Shown here piece after piece: positions 8,823 to 16,071 of a DNA stretch of 33,724 nt. Position 1 is the first letter of the stretch. Every line of letters begins with the position of its first letter. The stretch lies in assembly GCA_937991555.1 (NCBI GenBank), contig CALKHU010000268.1:1-33724 (forward strand), in the 5' to 3' direction. Source of the stretch: an uncultured Caulobacter sp. GTDB taxonomy: Bacteria > Pseudomonadota > Alphaproteobacteria > Caulobacterales > Caulobacteraceae. A model generated the notes under the pieces. The model ran no database searches. It saw only the letters and a list, made by a program, of their open reading frames with translations, and was not told where the DNA came from. The position numbers and the translations under genes were made by a program.

Positions 8823-11222
8823 ATGCGTTTCTCACAAGTTCTCCGCGCGTCGGCGTCCGCCGTCGTGCTTTCGGCGCTGTGCGCCGGAGCGGCTTATGCC
8901 CAGGAAACGGAGGCCGATGAGGCCACCGTCGACGCGATCATCGTCACCGCCCAGAAGCGTGAGCAAAGCCTGCAGGACGTGCCGATCGTGGTCACCGCCG
9001 TCGGCGAGCAGCAGCTGCAGGACGCCGGCGTCAAGGACATCAAGGACCTGACGGTTCTCACCCCCGGCCTCCTTGTCACCTCGACCTCGAGCGAGACCGT
9101 CACCACGGCGCGGATTCGCGGCGTCGGCACCGTCGGCGACAACCCCGGCCTTGAATCGTCGGTCGGCGTCGTGATCGACGGCGTCTACCGCCCCCGCAAC
9201 GGCGTCGGCTTCGGCGACCTTGGCGAAATGGAGCGGATCGAGGTTCTGAAGGGCCCGCAGGGCACGCTCTTCGGCAAGAACACCTCGGCGGGCGTGATCA
9301 ACGTGATCACCAAGCAACCGGAGTTCGACTTCGGCGTCGAAGGCGAGCTGACGCTGGGCAACTACGGTCAGCGCGGCGCGTCGGTCTCGGTCACCGGCCC
9401 GATCATCGAGGACGTGCTGGCCGGTCGCCTGTTCGTCGTGAAGCGCGAGCGTGACGGCTTCTACGACGTGCGCACCGGCGACGGCCCGCGCACCAACAAC
9501 GAGGACGCCAACCAGAACTTCTACAGTGTCCGCGGCCAGCTGCTGGCGACGCCGACCGACACGCTCGATATCCGGGTCATCGCCGACTACACGAAGCGCG
9601 ATGAAGACTGCTGCGCCGGCGTGGCCGTCGTCCGCAACCCGGTCCGCCAGGGCTTCATCGACACCCTGTCGGCCTCGGACACCGGCGTTCTGAACCCGCC
9701 CAACCCCGGGTCGCGGATCGCCTACTCCAACCGTGACACCACGCAGGAGATCGAGGACAAGGGTCTCTCGGCCGAAGTCACCTGGGACACGCCCTGGCTT
9801 GGCGACGCCACGCTGACCTCGCTGACCGCGTGGCGCGAGTTCTACAACCTCAGCGCCCAGGACAGCGACTTCTCGTCGGCTGACATCTGGTACCGCCCGA
9901 CGGACGGCCGCAACTTCGTCCGGTTCGAACAGCTGAGCCAGGAGCTTCGGCTGGCCGGCCAGACCGACCGCCTCAACTGGCTGGTCGGCCTGTTCGCCGC
10001 CAAGGAAAAGCTCAACACGGGCCAGACCCTTCTGTTTGGCGATGATTACCGGTCGTACTTCAGCCTGATCGCTTCGGGCGGCCTCTCGCAGAATGCGCTT
10101 CCGGGCGTCTACTACGTGTCGGGCACGGGCCAGAGCGACCAGCATGAGCAGGAATCCGAGAGCCTCGCCTTCTTCACGAACAACTCGTTCGCGTTCACCG
10201 AGCAGCTCGAGCTGACGGTCGGCCTTCGCTACACGCGGGAAGAGAAGACGCTCGCGACCCAGTACAACAACCTCGGGACGGGCCTGCCCTGCTTCGCCCT
10301 GTCGCTGTGCCTGCCGTGGACCGACTCCAACTTCAACAACGCCGACAATGACCAGGCGCGGACCGAGAAGGAGTGGAGCGGCACCGCAAAGCTCGCCTAT
10401 CGCTTCAACCCGGGCCTGATGGGCTACGTCTCCTACGCCCGTGGCTACAAGGCCGGCGGCTTCAACCTCGATCGCGCCCGCACCCTGGTCTCGACGACGG
10501 TGGCTCCGTACTACACGCTGAACAGCGACACGAGCTTCGAGGCCGAGTTCGTCGACAGCTACGAAGCCGGTCTGAAGAGCACCCTCTTCGACCGCTCGCT
10601 GCTGCTGAACTTCTCGGCCTTCATCCAGAACTACGAAGGCTTCCAGCTGAACGCCTTCACCGGCGTGAGCTTCATCGTGACGTCGATCCCCGAGGTGAAC
10701 TCGAGCGGCTTCGACGCCGACTTCGTGTGGTTCACTCCGGTCGACGGCCTGCGCTTCCAGGGCGGCGTGACCTACGCCGACACCGAGTACGGCGACTTCA
10801 CGGTGCCCGCTGGCGCCTCCCTGCTGCTGCCGGGCAACAACGTGTCGTTCGCTCCGCTCTGGTCGGGGTCGCTCTCGAGCAGCTACGAGACGGACCTCGG
10901 CGAGAACTTCACGCTCCGCGCAAGCCTCAGCGCCAAGTTCACGACCGAGTACAACACCGGCTCGGATCTGAACCCGCTGAAGGTCCAGGAAGACCTCACC
11001 GTGCTGAACGGCCGTATCGCGCTGGGCACGCGGGACGAGCGCTGGTCGCTTGAGTTCTGGGGTCAGAACCTGACCGACGAGGACTACTACCAGGTGGTCT
11101 TCGACGCGTCGCTGCAGAACGTCACCAGCGCGACGCCGGGAGCCCTGCCGACCACCAACGCGCTGAACGCCTTCATGGGCGCGCCGCGCACCTACGGCGT
11201 GACCCTCCGGGCCCGCTTCTAG
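8823..11222 (+). CDS. TonB-dependent outer-membrane receptor
   Basis: A 799-residue outer-membrane transporter energised by TonB-ExbBD. A signal peptide (cleavage near AYA-QE, residue 26) is followed by a TonB-box region 'AIIVTAQKREQSLQDVP' (38-54), then the plug: 'KDIKDLTVLTPGL', 'TARIRGVGTVGDNPGLESSVGVVIDGV', 'EMERIEVLKGPQGTLFGKNTSAGVINVITK'. The 22-strand barrel follows, ending in the aromatic C-terminal residue (LRARF) expected for BAM insertion. This subfamily in Caulobacterales and sphingomonads usually serves carbohydrates, terpenoids or aromatics rather than only siderophores; the ligand is not readable here. GGACAGGAA precedes the ATG. It has its own structured leader and strong terminator, suggesting a monocistronic, abundantly expressed gene. 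Confidence 0.93.
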   Translation: MRFSQVLRASASAVVLSALCAGAAYAQETEADEATVDAIIVTAQKREQSLQDVPIVVTAVGEQQLQDAGVKDIKDLTVLTPGLLVTSTSSETVTTARIRGVGTVGDNPGLESSVGVVIDGVYRPRNGVGFGDLGEMERIEVLKGPQGTLFGKNTSAGVINVITKQPEFDFGVEGELTLGNYGQRGASVSVTGPIIEDVLAGRLFVVKRERDGFYDVRTGDGPRTNNEDANQNFYSVRGQLLATPTDTLDIRVIADYTKRDEDCCAGVAVVRNPVRQGFIDTLSASDTGVLNPPNPGSRIAYSNRDTTQEIEDKGLSAEVTWDTPWLGDATLTSLTAWREFYNLSAQDSDFSSADIWYRPTDGRNFVRFEQLSQELRLAGQTDRLNWLVGLFAAKEKLNTGQTLLFGDDYRSYFSLIASGGLSQNALPGVYYVSGTGQSDQHEQESESLAFFTNNSFAFTEQLELTVGLRYTREEKTLATQYNNLGTGLPCFALSLCLPWTDSNFNNADNDQARTEKEWSGTAKLAYRFNPGLMGYVSYARGYKAGGFNLDRARTLVSTTVAPYYTLNSDTSFEAEFVDSYEAGLKSTLFDRSLLLNFSAFIQNYEGFQLNAFTGVSFIVTSIPEVNSSGFDADFVWFTPVDGLRFQGGVTYADTEYGDFTVPAGASLLLPGNNVSFAPLWSGSLSSSYETDLGENFTLRASLSAKFTTEYNTGSDLNPLKVQEDLTVLNGRIALGTRDERWSLEFWGQNLTDEDYYQVVFDASLQNVTSATPGALPTTNALNAFMGAPRTYGVTLRARF

Positions 11223-11246
11223 GCCTGACGGACGGCTGAAACTGAA

Positions 11247-11280
11247 GGGGCGGCCCGGAGCAATCCGGGCCGCCCTTTCT
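11247..11280 (+). terminator. Intrinsic terminator of the TonB receptor gene
   Basis: GGGCGGCCCGGA (11248-11259) and TCCGGGCCGCCC (11264-11275) form a perfect 12-bp stem with a GCAA tetraloop, followed by TTTCTCTTT. It sits 25 nt after the receptor stop codon. The stem could also stop transcripts from the convergent esterase operon, although the U-tract favours the plus strand. Confidence 0.9.
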
Positions 11281-11308
11281 CTTTGCGCCGAACGAAGCGC
11301 GACGGCGA

Positions 11309-12238
11309 TCAGGCCAGCGCGGCCTTGAGCTTCGCCGCCGTCTCCTCGATCGCGGCGGGCACCGCGGCGCAGAACGGCGTCAGGGTGTAGAAGTCGTGGA
11401 CGAAGGCCGCGTACTCGACATGCTCGGCCTGGCCCCCGGCGGCGTTGATGGCGGCGGCGTAGGCCTTGCCCTCGTCCTTGAGCGGGTCGAAGCCGGCGGT
11501 GACGACCAGCGCCGGCGCGACGCCGGCCAGATCCGCCTTCACCGGTTCAGCGCGGTTCTGCTGGGGGTGCCCGGCGGCCGCCAGGTGGTTGCCGAACCAC
11601 TCCATCACCTCGGCCGTCAGCAGGTGCCCGGTGGCCAGGTCGCGGCGCGAGGCCGTGTCCTGGATCATCGCCGTCGCCGGATAGAGCAGCAGCTGGAAGG
11701 CCAGGCTGCGGCCGGCGTCGCCGCGCATGTCGAGCGCGACGCTGGCCGACAGGTTGCCGCCCGCCGAGCAGCCGCCGACGGCGATGCGCGCCGGATCGAA
11801 GCCGATCTCCGCCGCATGGTCGAACGCCCAGCGAAGCGAGGCCAGGGCGTCGTCGTGCGCAGCCGGGAACGGGTGTTCCGGCGCCAGGCGGTAGTCGACC
11901 GACAGCACCCGCACGCCCGAGGCCGCGGCCAACCGGCGCAGAAAGGCGTCATGCGTGTCGAGGTCGCCGATCACGAAGCCGCCGCCATGGAAGTAGACGA
12001 GGCCCGGGCCGACGGCCGGCGCGCCCTGCGGCGTGTAGAGGCGGGCCTTCAGAGGACCTTCGGCGCCGCCGACTTCCAGGTCGCGGACGTCGAGGTCCGT
12101 CGGCGCGCCGGCGTCCACCCCCACGCGCTGGGCGCGGTAGCCCTCGCGGATCATGGCCGGCGGCAGGGTGTTGAGCGGCGGCATCTCCACCGCGTTGGTG
12201 GCGTCCAGAAGCGCGCGAAAGCCCGGATCCATGGTCAT
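11309..12238 (-). CDS. Alpha/beta hydrolase, hormone-sensitive-lipase-type esterase (family IV)
   Basis: A 309-residue carboxylesterase. The oxyanion-hole motif HGGG is at residues 84-87 and the nucleophile elbow GCSAGG centres on Ser158. The acid 'GFDPLKDEG' and the histidine 'FVHDFYTL' complete the triad. 'SVDYRLAPEHPFPAAHDDA' (113-131) is the family IV conserved block. The elbow carries Cys where most relatives have Asp (GDSAGG). It should hydrolyse short to medium-chain or aryl esters in the cytoplasm; no signal peptide is seen. A GGGGGA ribosome site sits 7 nt before the ATG, within the 14-nt gap after the upstream ligase stop, so the two genes form an operon. It could hydrolyse esters made by the BVMO, but this is inference. 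Confidence 0.9.
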   Translation of the reverse strand: MTMDPGFRALLDATNAVEMPPLNTLPPAMIREGYRAQRVGVDAGAPTDLDVRDLEVGGAEGPLKARLYTPQGAPAVGPGLVYFHGGGFVIGDLDTHDAFLRRLAAASGVRVLSVDYRLAPEHPFPAAHDDALASLRWAFDHAAEIGFDPARIAVGGCSAGGNLSASVALDMRGDAGRSLAFQLLLYPATAMIQDTASRRDLATGHLLTAEVMEWFGNHLAAAGHPQQNRAEPVKADLAGVAPALVVTAGFDPLKDEGKAYAAAINAAGGQAEHVEYAAFVHDFYTLTPFCAAVPAAIEETAAKLKAALA

Positions 12239-12252
12239 GTCGTCGTCCCCCT

Positions 12253-14121
12253 TCAGACCGTCACCACGCCATCGGCGGGCGGATTGGCGTACAGGCCCTG
12301 GACCAGGGCGTCGCGGCGTTCGAGCGTCGCGCGCTGGTTCACGTAGCCCTTGTCGGTGATCTCGCCAGCGTCGATCGACGGCGGCTCGGTCATGATCACG
12401 AAGCGGCCGACACGCCGGGACGAGCCGCCCGCCGTCGCGTTGAACTCGGACAGGCGCGCCTTGATGATGGCGGTGAGCTTCTCGATGGGAGAGCCGGGCC
12501 CCGCGTCGGCCGCCAGCGCCTGCATCCCGGCCATCGACGGCCAGAAGAGCGCGCCGATGAACGGCTTGTCCTGGCCCGCGATCACGGCGTCCATCACGTA
12601 GGGGCTGCAGGCCGCGACCAGATCCGGACGCAGGGTGCCGACGCTGACCCAGGTGCCGCTGTCGAGCTTGAAGTCCTCCGTCACGCGGCCGTCGAAGACC
12701 ATGCCCTTGGCGGGGTCGTCGTCGTCGAGGAACTTCGCGGCGTCGCCGAGCTTGTAGAAGCCCTCCTCGTCGAAGGCGGCCGCCGTCTTCTCGGGGTCGT
12801 TGTGGTACCCGACGGTGACCGTCGGCCCCTTCACGCGCACCTCGTACTTGGAGCCGTTGGGAACCAGCTTGATGGTCACGCCCGGCACCGGCAGGCCGAC
12901 GAGTCCGACCTGCTCGGTCGCCCAGTGGGTCACCGTCACGCCCTGGGTCTCCGTCGCGCCGTACATGGTTGTCAGCGGGATGCGGTGGCCCGTCTCGGCG
13001 ATCGCCAGCGCCTGCAGGCGTTCATAGATGTCGTTCGACAGCGTCGCGCCGCCGTAGCCCATGTAGCGCAGATTGCGGAAGAAGGACGCGCGCAGCACCG
13101 GATCGCGCTCCATCGCCTCGGCCAGCATGCCGAACGCGATCGGGGCCGAGCCGAACACGACAGGCGAGACCTCGTAGAGGTTCTTGATCGTGGTCTCGAA
13201 CATGCCCGGGATCGGCTTGCCCTCGTCGAGGTGGACAGTGCCGCCGCTCCACAGCACGCCGTTGAAGCTGATGTTGCCCGCGCTGATGTGGCTCCAGGGC
13301 ATCCACTCCAGGCTCTGGGGGACGACGTCGGGATCCGGCTCCTCCGAGCGCAGGCCCTCGCCGCCGGCGATGGTGGCGGCCATCATGCCGAAGGTCTGGG
13401 GCACGCCCTTGGGCATGCCGGTCGAGCCGGACGTGAACAGGTACTTGGCCACCGTCTCGTGGCCGAGGCTCTCGCGGGCGGCCTCGACCGCCGGGCCCGG
13501 CTTCGTCGCCAGCAGGTCGGCGAGCGGGATCGCACCCTCGCCCTCGCCGTCGGCGGTGACGAACACCAGGTCCGGGTCCGCTTCGCGAAGGGTCTGGAAG
13601 GCCCGTTCGAACATCGCGCCCGACTGGGCGAACACCACCTTCGGCTTCACCACCGAGGCGCAGTGCCTGAGGTTGGCGTGGTCGGTCGAGATCAGGCTGT
13701 AGGCCGGGCTGATCGGAGCCACCGGCACGCCGGCCGTGTAACAGCCGAGGGTGACCAGCGCGTGCTCGATGGAGTTGGCCGACAGCACCATCACGCTGTC
13801 GGCGCCCGTGAGACCGCGGTCCAGCAGCCACTGGGCGATGCTTTCCGTGGCCGCGAGCGCCTCGCCGTAGGTGACCGCGCGCCACGGGCCGTGGCCGGGC
13901 TCGCGCTGCTTCATCCAGGGGCGATCAGGATGGGCCCGGGCCTTCTCCTGGAGGAGATGGGCGATCGAGCGGGGGCCCTCGCCCGGCGCGTGGTTGGACC
14001 GCACCAGGATCGAGCCGTCCGGACGCCGCTCGACGGACACGTCGGGTCCCTTCTGCGGCAGGGGCTTGAACGGGGGCTTGGCAGACACGGCGGCGGACGC
14101 CGCGCCGTCAGCGGGGGTCAT
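12253..14121 (-). CDS. Feruloyl-CoA synthetase-like AMP-forming acyl-CoA ligase
   Basis: A 622-residue ANL-superfamily enzyme activating an aryl or acyl carboxylate with ATP to the acyl-AMP and then the CoA thioester. The phosphate loop is 'LFTSGSTGMPKGV'. 'VMVLSANSIEHALVTLGCYTAGVPVAPISPAYSL' is typical of feruloyl-CoA synthetases. 'LTTMYGATETQG' is the A5 motif, and 'YKLGDAAKFLDDDDPAKGMVFDGRVTEDFKLDSGTWVSVG' covers the A7/A8 region, where the Asp and Arg bind ribose. The C-terminal segment 'APYVMDAVIAGQDK'-like also matches FCS rather than long-chain ligases. No enoyl-CoA hydratase/aldolase (Ech) or vanillin dehydrogenase is adjacent, so a role in ferulate degradation is unproven. A well-formed promoter with a palindrome in its spacer lies upstream. 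Confidence 0.83.
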   Translation of the reverse strand: MTPADGAASAAVSAKPPFKPLPQKGPDVSVERRPDGSILVRSNHAPGEGPRSIAHLLQEKARAHPDRPWMKQREPGHGPWRAVTYGEALAATESIAQWLLDRGLTGADSVMVLSANSIEHALVTLGCYTAGVPVAPISPAYSLISTDHANLRHCASVVKPKVVFAQSGAMFERAFQTLREADPDLVFVTADGEGEGAIPLADLLATKPGPAVEAARESLGHETVAKYLFTSGSTGMPKGVPQTFGMMAATIAGGEGLRSEEPDPDVVPQSLEWMPWSHISAGNISFNGVLWSGGTVHLDEGKPIPGMFETTIKNLYEVSPVVFGSAPIAFGMLAEAMERDPVLRASFFRNLRYMGYGGATLSNDIYERLQALAIAETGHRIPLTTMYGATETQGVTVTHWATEQVGLVGLPVPGVTIKLVPNGSKYEVRVKGPTVTVGYHNDPEKTAAAFDEEGFYKLGDAAKFLDDDDPAKGMVFDGRVTEDFKLDSGTWVSVGTLRPDLVAACSPYVMDAVIAGQDKPFIGALFWPSMAGMQALAADAGPGSPIEKLTAIIKARLSEFNATAGGSSRRVGRFVIMTEPPSIDAGEITDKGYVNQRATLERRDALVQGLYANPPADGVVTV

Positions 14122-14160
14122 GGGCGGTTTCCTGGAGCGTTTGTTATCGTTGTTCTGTTG

Positions 14161-14188
14161 AGACTACCGATGCCCCTAGGGGAGTCAA
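14161..14188 (-). promoter_or_regulatory. Promoter with built-in palindromic operator for the ligase-esterase operon
   Basis: On the minus strand TTGACT (14183-14188) and TAGTCT (14161-14166) are 16 nt apart. The spacer holds the perfect 10-bp palindrome CCCCTAGGGG (14173-14182). A protein bound there would compete directly with RNA polymerase. Transcription would start near 14154, about 33 nt before the ATG at 14121. Confidence 0.6.
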
Positions 14189-14207
14189 ACGGGCGGCGGC
14201 CAGGCAT

Positions 14208-14223
14208 TGCGTCCTTCGACACG
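14208..14223. repeat. Partial copy of the 18-kb REP-like element
   Basis: Sixteen bases here, TGCGTCCTTCGACACG, are identical to the left edge of the inverted repeat pair at 17939-18035. The match stops at once afterwards, next to the 3' end of the epoxide-hydrolase-like gene, so this is a truncated or decayed copy. Confidence 0.5.
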
Positions 14224-14230
14224 CCGCGCC

Positions 14231-15196
14231 TCACAGCCCCTTCAGCCAGCCGAGCAGCAGGCGGTTGACCTCGTCCGGGGCCTCCTGCTGGGTCCAGTGG
14301 CCGACGCCGGGCAGCACGTGCGCGCCCCGCATGCCGGGCAGGTGCGGCTTCATGAAGTCGACAGGGTTCACGCCCGGGATCATCTTCAGGACCAGGTCGC
14401 GCTCGCCGCCGATGAAAAACGACGGCTGCTCGATCCGGCGGTCGGCGAACGACTGCTGCCAGGCGAAATCCGCCTGGTGGTTGCGGTAGCGGCTGAGCGG
14501 ACCGAAGAAGCCCGACTGCTCGAACTCGCTGACGAAATAGTCCGCGTCGGCCCTGGTAAGCCACGCGGGAAACGGATCGGGGTCCGGCAGACGGAGCAGC
14601 AGCGGGTCGCCGTGCTTCTTGTCCACCGGCCAGGTCCCGTCCGGCGCGTCGCCGCTGATGGCGTAGTAGAACTTGCGCAGCGACGCGCGGACGTCGGCCT
14701 CGAGCTCGGCCTCGGCGACGCCGACGTCCTGGAAGTAGACCTGATAGAAGAAGCGGCCCTTGTCGGTGAAGGCGGCCTTGACGACGTCCAGGAACATCGC
14801 CTGCGGCACGCCGGTCCAGGGCACGGACAGGCCGGCCACGGCGCTGACCCGGTCCGGCCGCGTCAAGGCGGTGTTCCAGACGATCGGGGCGCCCCAGTCA
14901 TGGCCGATCAGGATGCCCGTGCCGTCCGCCGACAGATGCTCGATGACGCCGGCGACGTCCGCGGTGATCTGCTCGAGGCTGTAGTCCGGAACCTGCTTCG
15001 GCTTGTCCGAGCCGCCGTAGCCGCGCACGTCGATGGCGCAGGCGGTGAACCCCGCCGCCGCGATCGGCGCGATCTGGTGGCGCCAGCTGTACCAGCTCTC
15101 CGGAAACCCGTGGACCATGACCACCAGAGGGCCCGCCCCCTCGACCACGGCCCGGACATTGATCCCGTTGGTCGGGATGGTGACGAAGTTCGGCAT
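14231..15196 (-). CDS. Alpha/beta hydrolase, epoxide-hydrolase-like
   Basis: A 321-residue soluble hydrolase. HGFPESW (29-35) supplies the oxyanion hole; the nucleophile elbow GHDWGA places Asp100 as nucleophile, as in epoxide hydrolases and haloalkane dehalogenases rather than serine esterases. 'GVGHWTQQEAP' near residue 305 gives the catalytic His. Tyrosines in the cap ('FFYQVYFQDVG', 'DYFVSEF') could be the epoxide-activating pair. HGxP before the elbow favours an epoxide hydrolase over a dehalogenase. The longer open frame starts at 15250, but the ATG at 15196 has a GGGGGAAG ribosome site at proper spacing and family homology begins there. Same strand as the ligase-esterase operon, about 110 nt upstream of it. 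Confidence 0.87.
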   Translation of the reverse strand: MPNFVTIPTNGINVRAVVEGAGPLVVMVHGFPESWYSWRHQIAPIAAAGFTACAIDVRGYGGSDKPKQVPDYSLEQITADVAGVIEHLSADGTGILIGHDWGAPIVWNTALTRPDRVSAVAGLSVPWTGVPQAMFLDVVKAAFTDKGRFFYQVYFQDVGVAEAELEADVRASLRKFYYAISGDAPDGTWPVDKKHGDPLLLRLPDPDPFPAWLTRADADYFVSEFEQSGFFGPLSRYRNHQADFAWQQSFADRRIEQPSFFIGGERDLVLKMIPGVNPVDFMKPHLPGMRGAHVLPGVGHWTQQEAPDEVNRLLLGWLKGL

Positions 15197-15475
15197 GGCT
15201 TCCCCCTGGCGTTTGCCGCAGACGATCACCGGCGACGTCGGGGCAGGCAAGCGGGGCGTGTCCCGGGTGTCTTCATTCGCGTTTTCGCCGCTCCCTCACC
15301 GGCCCGTCCGGCGCCGTGGAGGACCAGTCTCCACCATTATGGACGGCCCCGGCCAGGCGGGGAGAAGCCGGCCGGAAACCGAGCAGAAGCATCGCCTCCG
15401 GCTGGTCGGCGGGGTCCCGACCGCCGACGGCCCGCCGTGCGAAGCCCTGTCTGCAATGAGCCCGGGCCGGGGCGG

Positions 15476-15503
15476 ATTGTCCCCGATTGTCTCACCTTGT
15501 CCC
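15476..15503. repeat. Three TTGTC direct repeats at 10-bp spacing
   Basis: TTGTCCCC, TTGTCTCA and TTGTCCCG begin at 15477, 15487 and 15497, exactly one DNA helical turn apart, so they face the same side of the helix. They lie about 90-110 bp upstream of the antitoxin start. They might be activator or regulator sites, or the remnant of an insertion-element end. Confidence 0.35.
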
Positions 15504-15560
15504 GCGAGTATCCGTCCCGGGAGTCTCGCATCACCGATGTTCTCATTCTGTGCTTTCCGG

Positions 15561-15585
15561 TTGAGCCAGCCGGTGCTAGGCTCAA
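15561..15585. promoter_or_regulatory. Antitoxin operator and extended -10 promoter
   Basis: TTGAGCC (15561-15567) and GGCTCAA (15579-15585) form a perfect 7-bp inverted repeat with an 11-nt spacer. An extended -10 element, TGC-TAGGCT (15574-15582), lies over its right half. Transcription would begin at or within a base or two of the ATG at 15589, and no ribosome site is present, so the mRNA is probably leaderless. Antitoxin binding here would give classic autoregulation. Confidence 0.55.
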
Positions 15586-15588
15586 CCC

Positions 15589-15804
15589 ATGAGCGACCCG
15601 AAGATCCCAGGCGTCGAAGAAGGCGCGGCCCCGTTCGAGGACGAAGTCGAACAGCCGTTGACCGACGAGGAAGAGGCGTCGCTGCGTGAGGCCGAGGCAG
15701 ATGCGGACGCCGGGCGGGTCGTGCCGCATGAAGTGGTGTCGAAATGGCTGCAGTCGATCATCGACGGCAAGCCCGAACCGCCCCCCTTCTCTTGGCGAAA
15801 GTAA
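15589..15804 (+). CDS. Antitoxin of a ParE/RelE-type toxin-antitoxin pair
   Basis: A 71-residue acidic protein. The central stretch 'LTDEEEASLREAEADADAGRVVPHEVVSKWLQSI' matches the short antitoxin family encoded next to ParE-like toxins ('EADxAAGRVVPHExVxxWLxS'). The conserved C-terminal part would bind the toxin, ending in 'PPPFSWRK'. No ribbon-helix-helix domain is obvious, though the first 20 residues are too divergent to judge. The upstream inverted repeat is the likely operator. It overlaps the toxin start by 13 nt, so the two would be translationally coupled. It is the intact half of a pair whose toxin is frameshifted. Confidence 0.8.
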   Translation: MSDPKIPGVEEGAAPFEDEVEQPLTDEEEASLREAEADADAGRVVPHEVVSKWLQSIIDGKPEPPPFSWRK

Positions 15805-16071
15805 TCTGGACCGACAAGGCGATCGCGGACGTGGTCCGGATTGTCGATGACATCGCGGCGGAGAGGCCGAAGGCCGCGGCTCGGCTGGCGGGCAACCTCA
15901 TGAAGGCAGGCGCCGGCCTCGACCTGTTTCCACGAAGGGGGGCGCGCGATCGCAGGCGGTCGACGCGAGCTGACGACCGTGCCGCCGTACCTTATCCGCT
16001 ACCGGATCACCGGGCGGGCTGTCGAAATCCTGCAGGTCCGGCACGGCGCCCGGGAGCCGGACGCGGACTAG
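15792..16071 (+). pseudogene. parE: ParE/RelE-family toxin, broken by a one-base frameshift
   Basis: Starting at a TTG inside the antitoxin's last codons, frame 1 reads AKVIWTDKAIADVVRIVDDI and on to 'AGAGLDLFPRRG', a ParE N-terminus. From there the family sequence continues in the next frame as 'RAIAGGRRELTTVPPYLIRY' then 'RITGRAVEILQVRHGAREPDAD', ending at TAG 16069-16071. The switch falls at a run of six Gs (15937-15942); with five Gs a complete 92-residue toxin would result, including the conserved C-terminal Arg and 'VRHGAR'. As it stands the protein runs on in the wrong frame into the neighbouring ligase. Explanations: inactivating mutation, sequencing error in a homopolymer, or slippage-controlled expression. 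Active ParE toxins inhibit DNA gyrase. Confidence 0.85.

Larger units (their letters stand above)
15197..15588. other. Intergenic region between the epoxide hydrolase and the antitoxin gene
   Basis: No convincing gene is found on either strand in these 392 bases; the open frames lack ribosome sites and recognisable protein. It holds the divergent promoters of the hydrolase (minus) and the toxin-antitoxin pair (plus), a set of three 10-bp-spaced TTGTC repeats (15477-15503) and the antitoxin operator (15561-15585). Confidence 0.6.

Noticed and set aside
8823..8900. Cobalamin riboswitch before the TonB receptor
   Set aside because: No B12-box-like GCCACTG sequence or the multi-branched fold is present; the leader is a single nested hairpin.
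15337..15729. Minus-strand reading frames covering the intergenic region and antitoxin
   Set aside because: They lack ribosome sites and recognisable domains and run antisense to the antitoxin.
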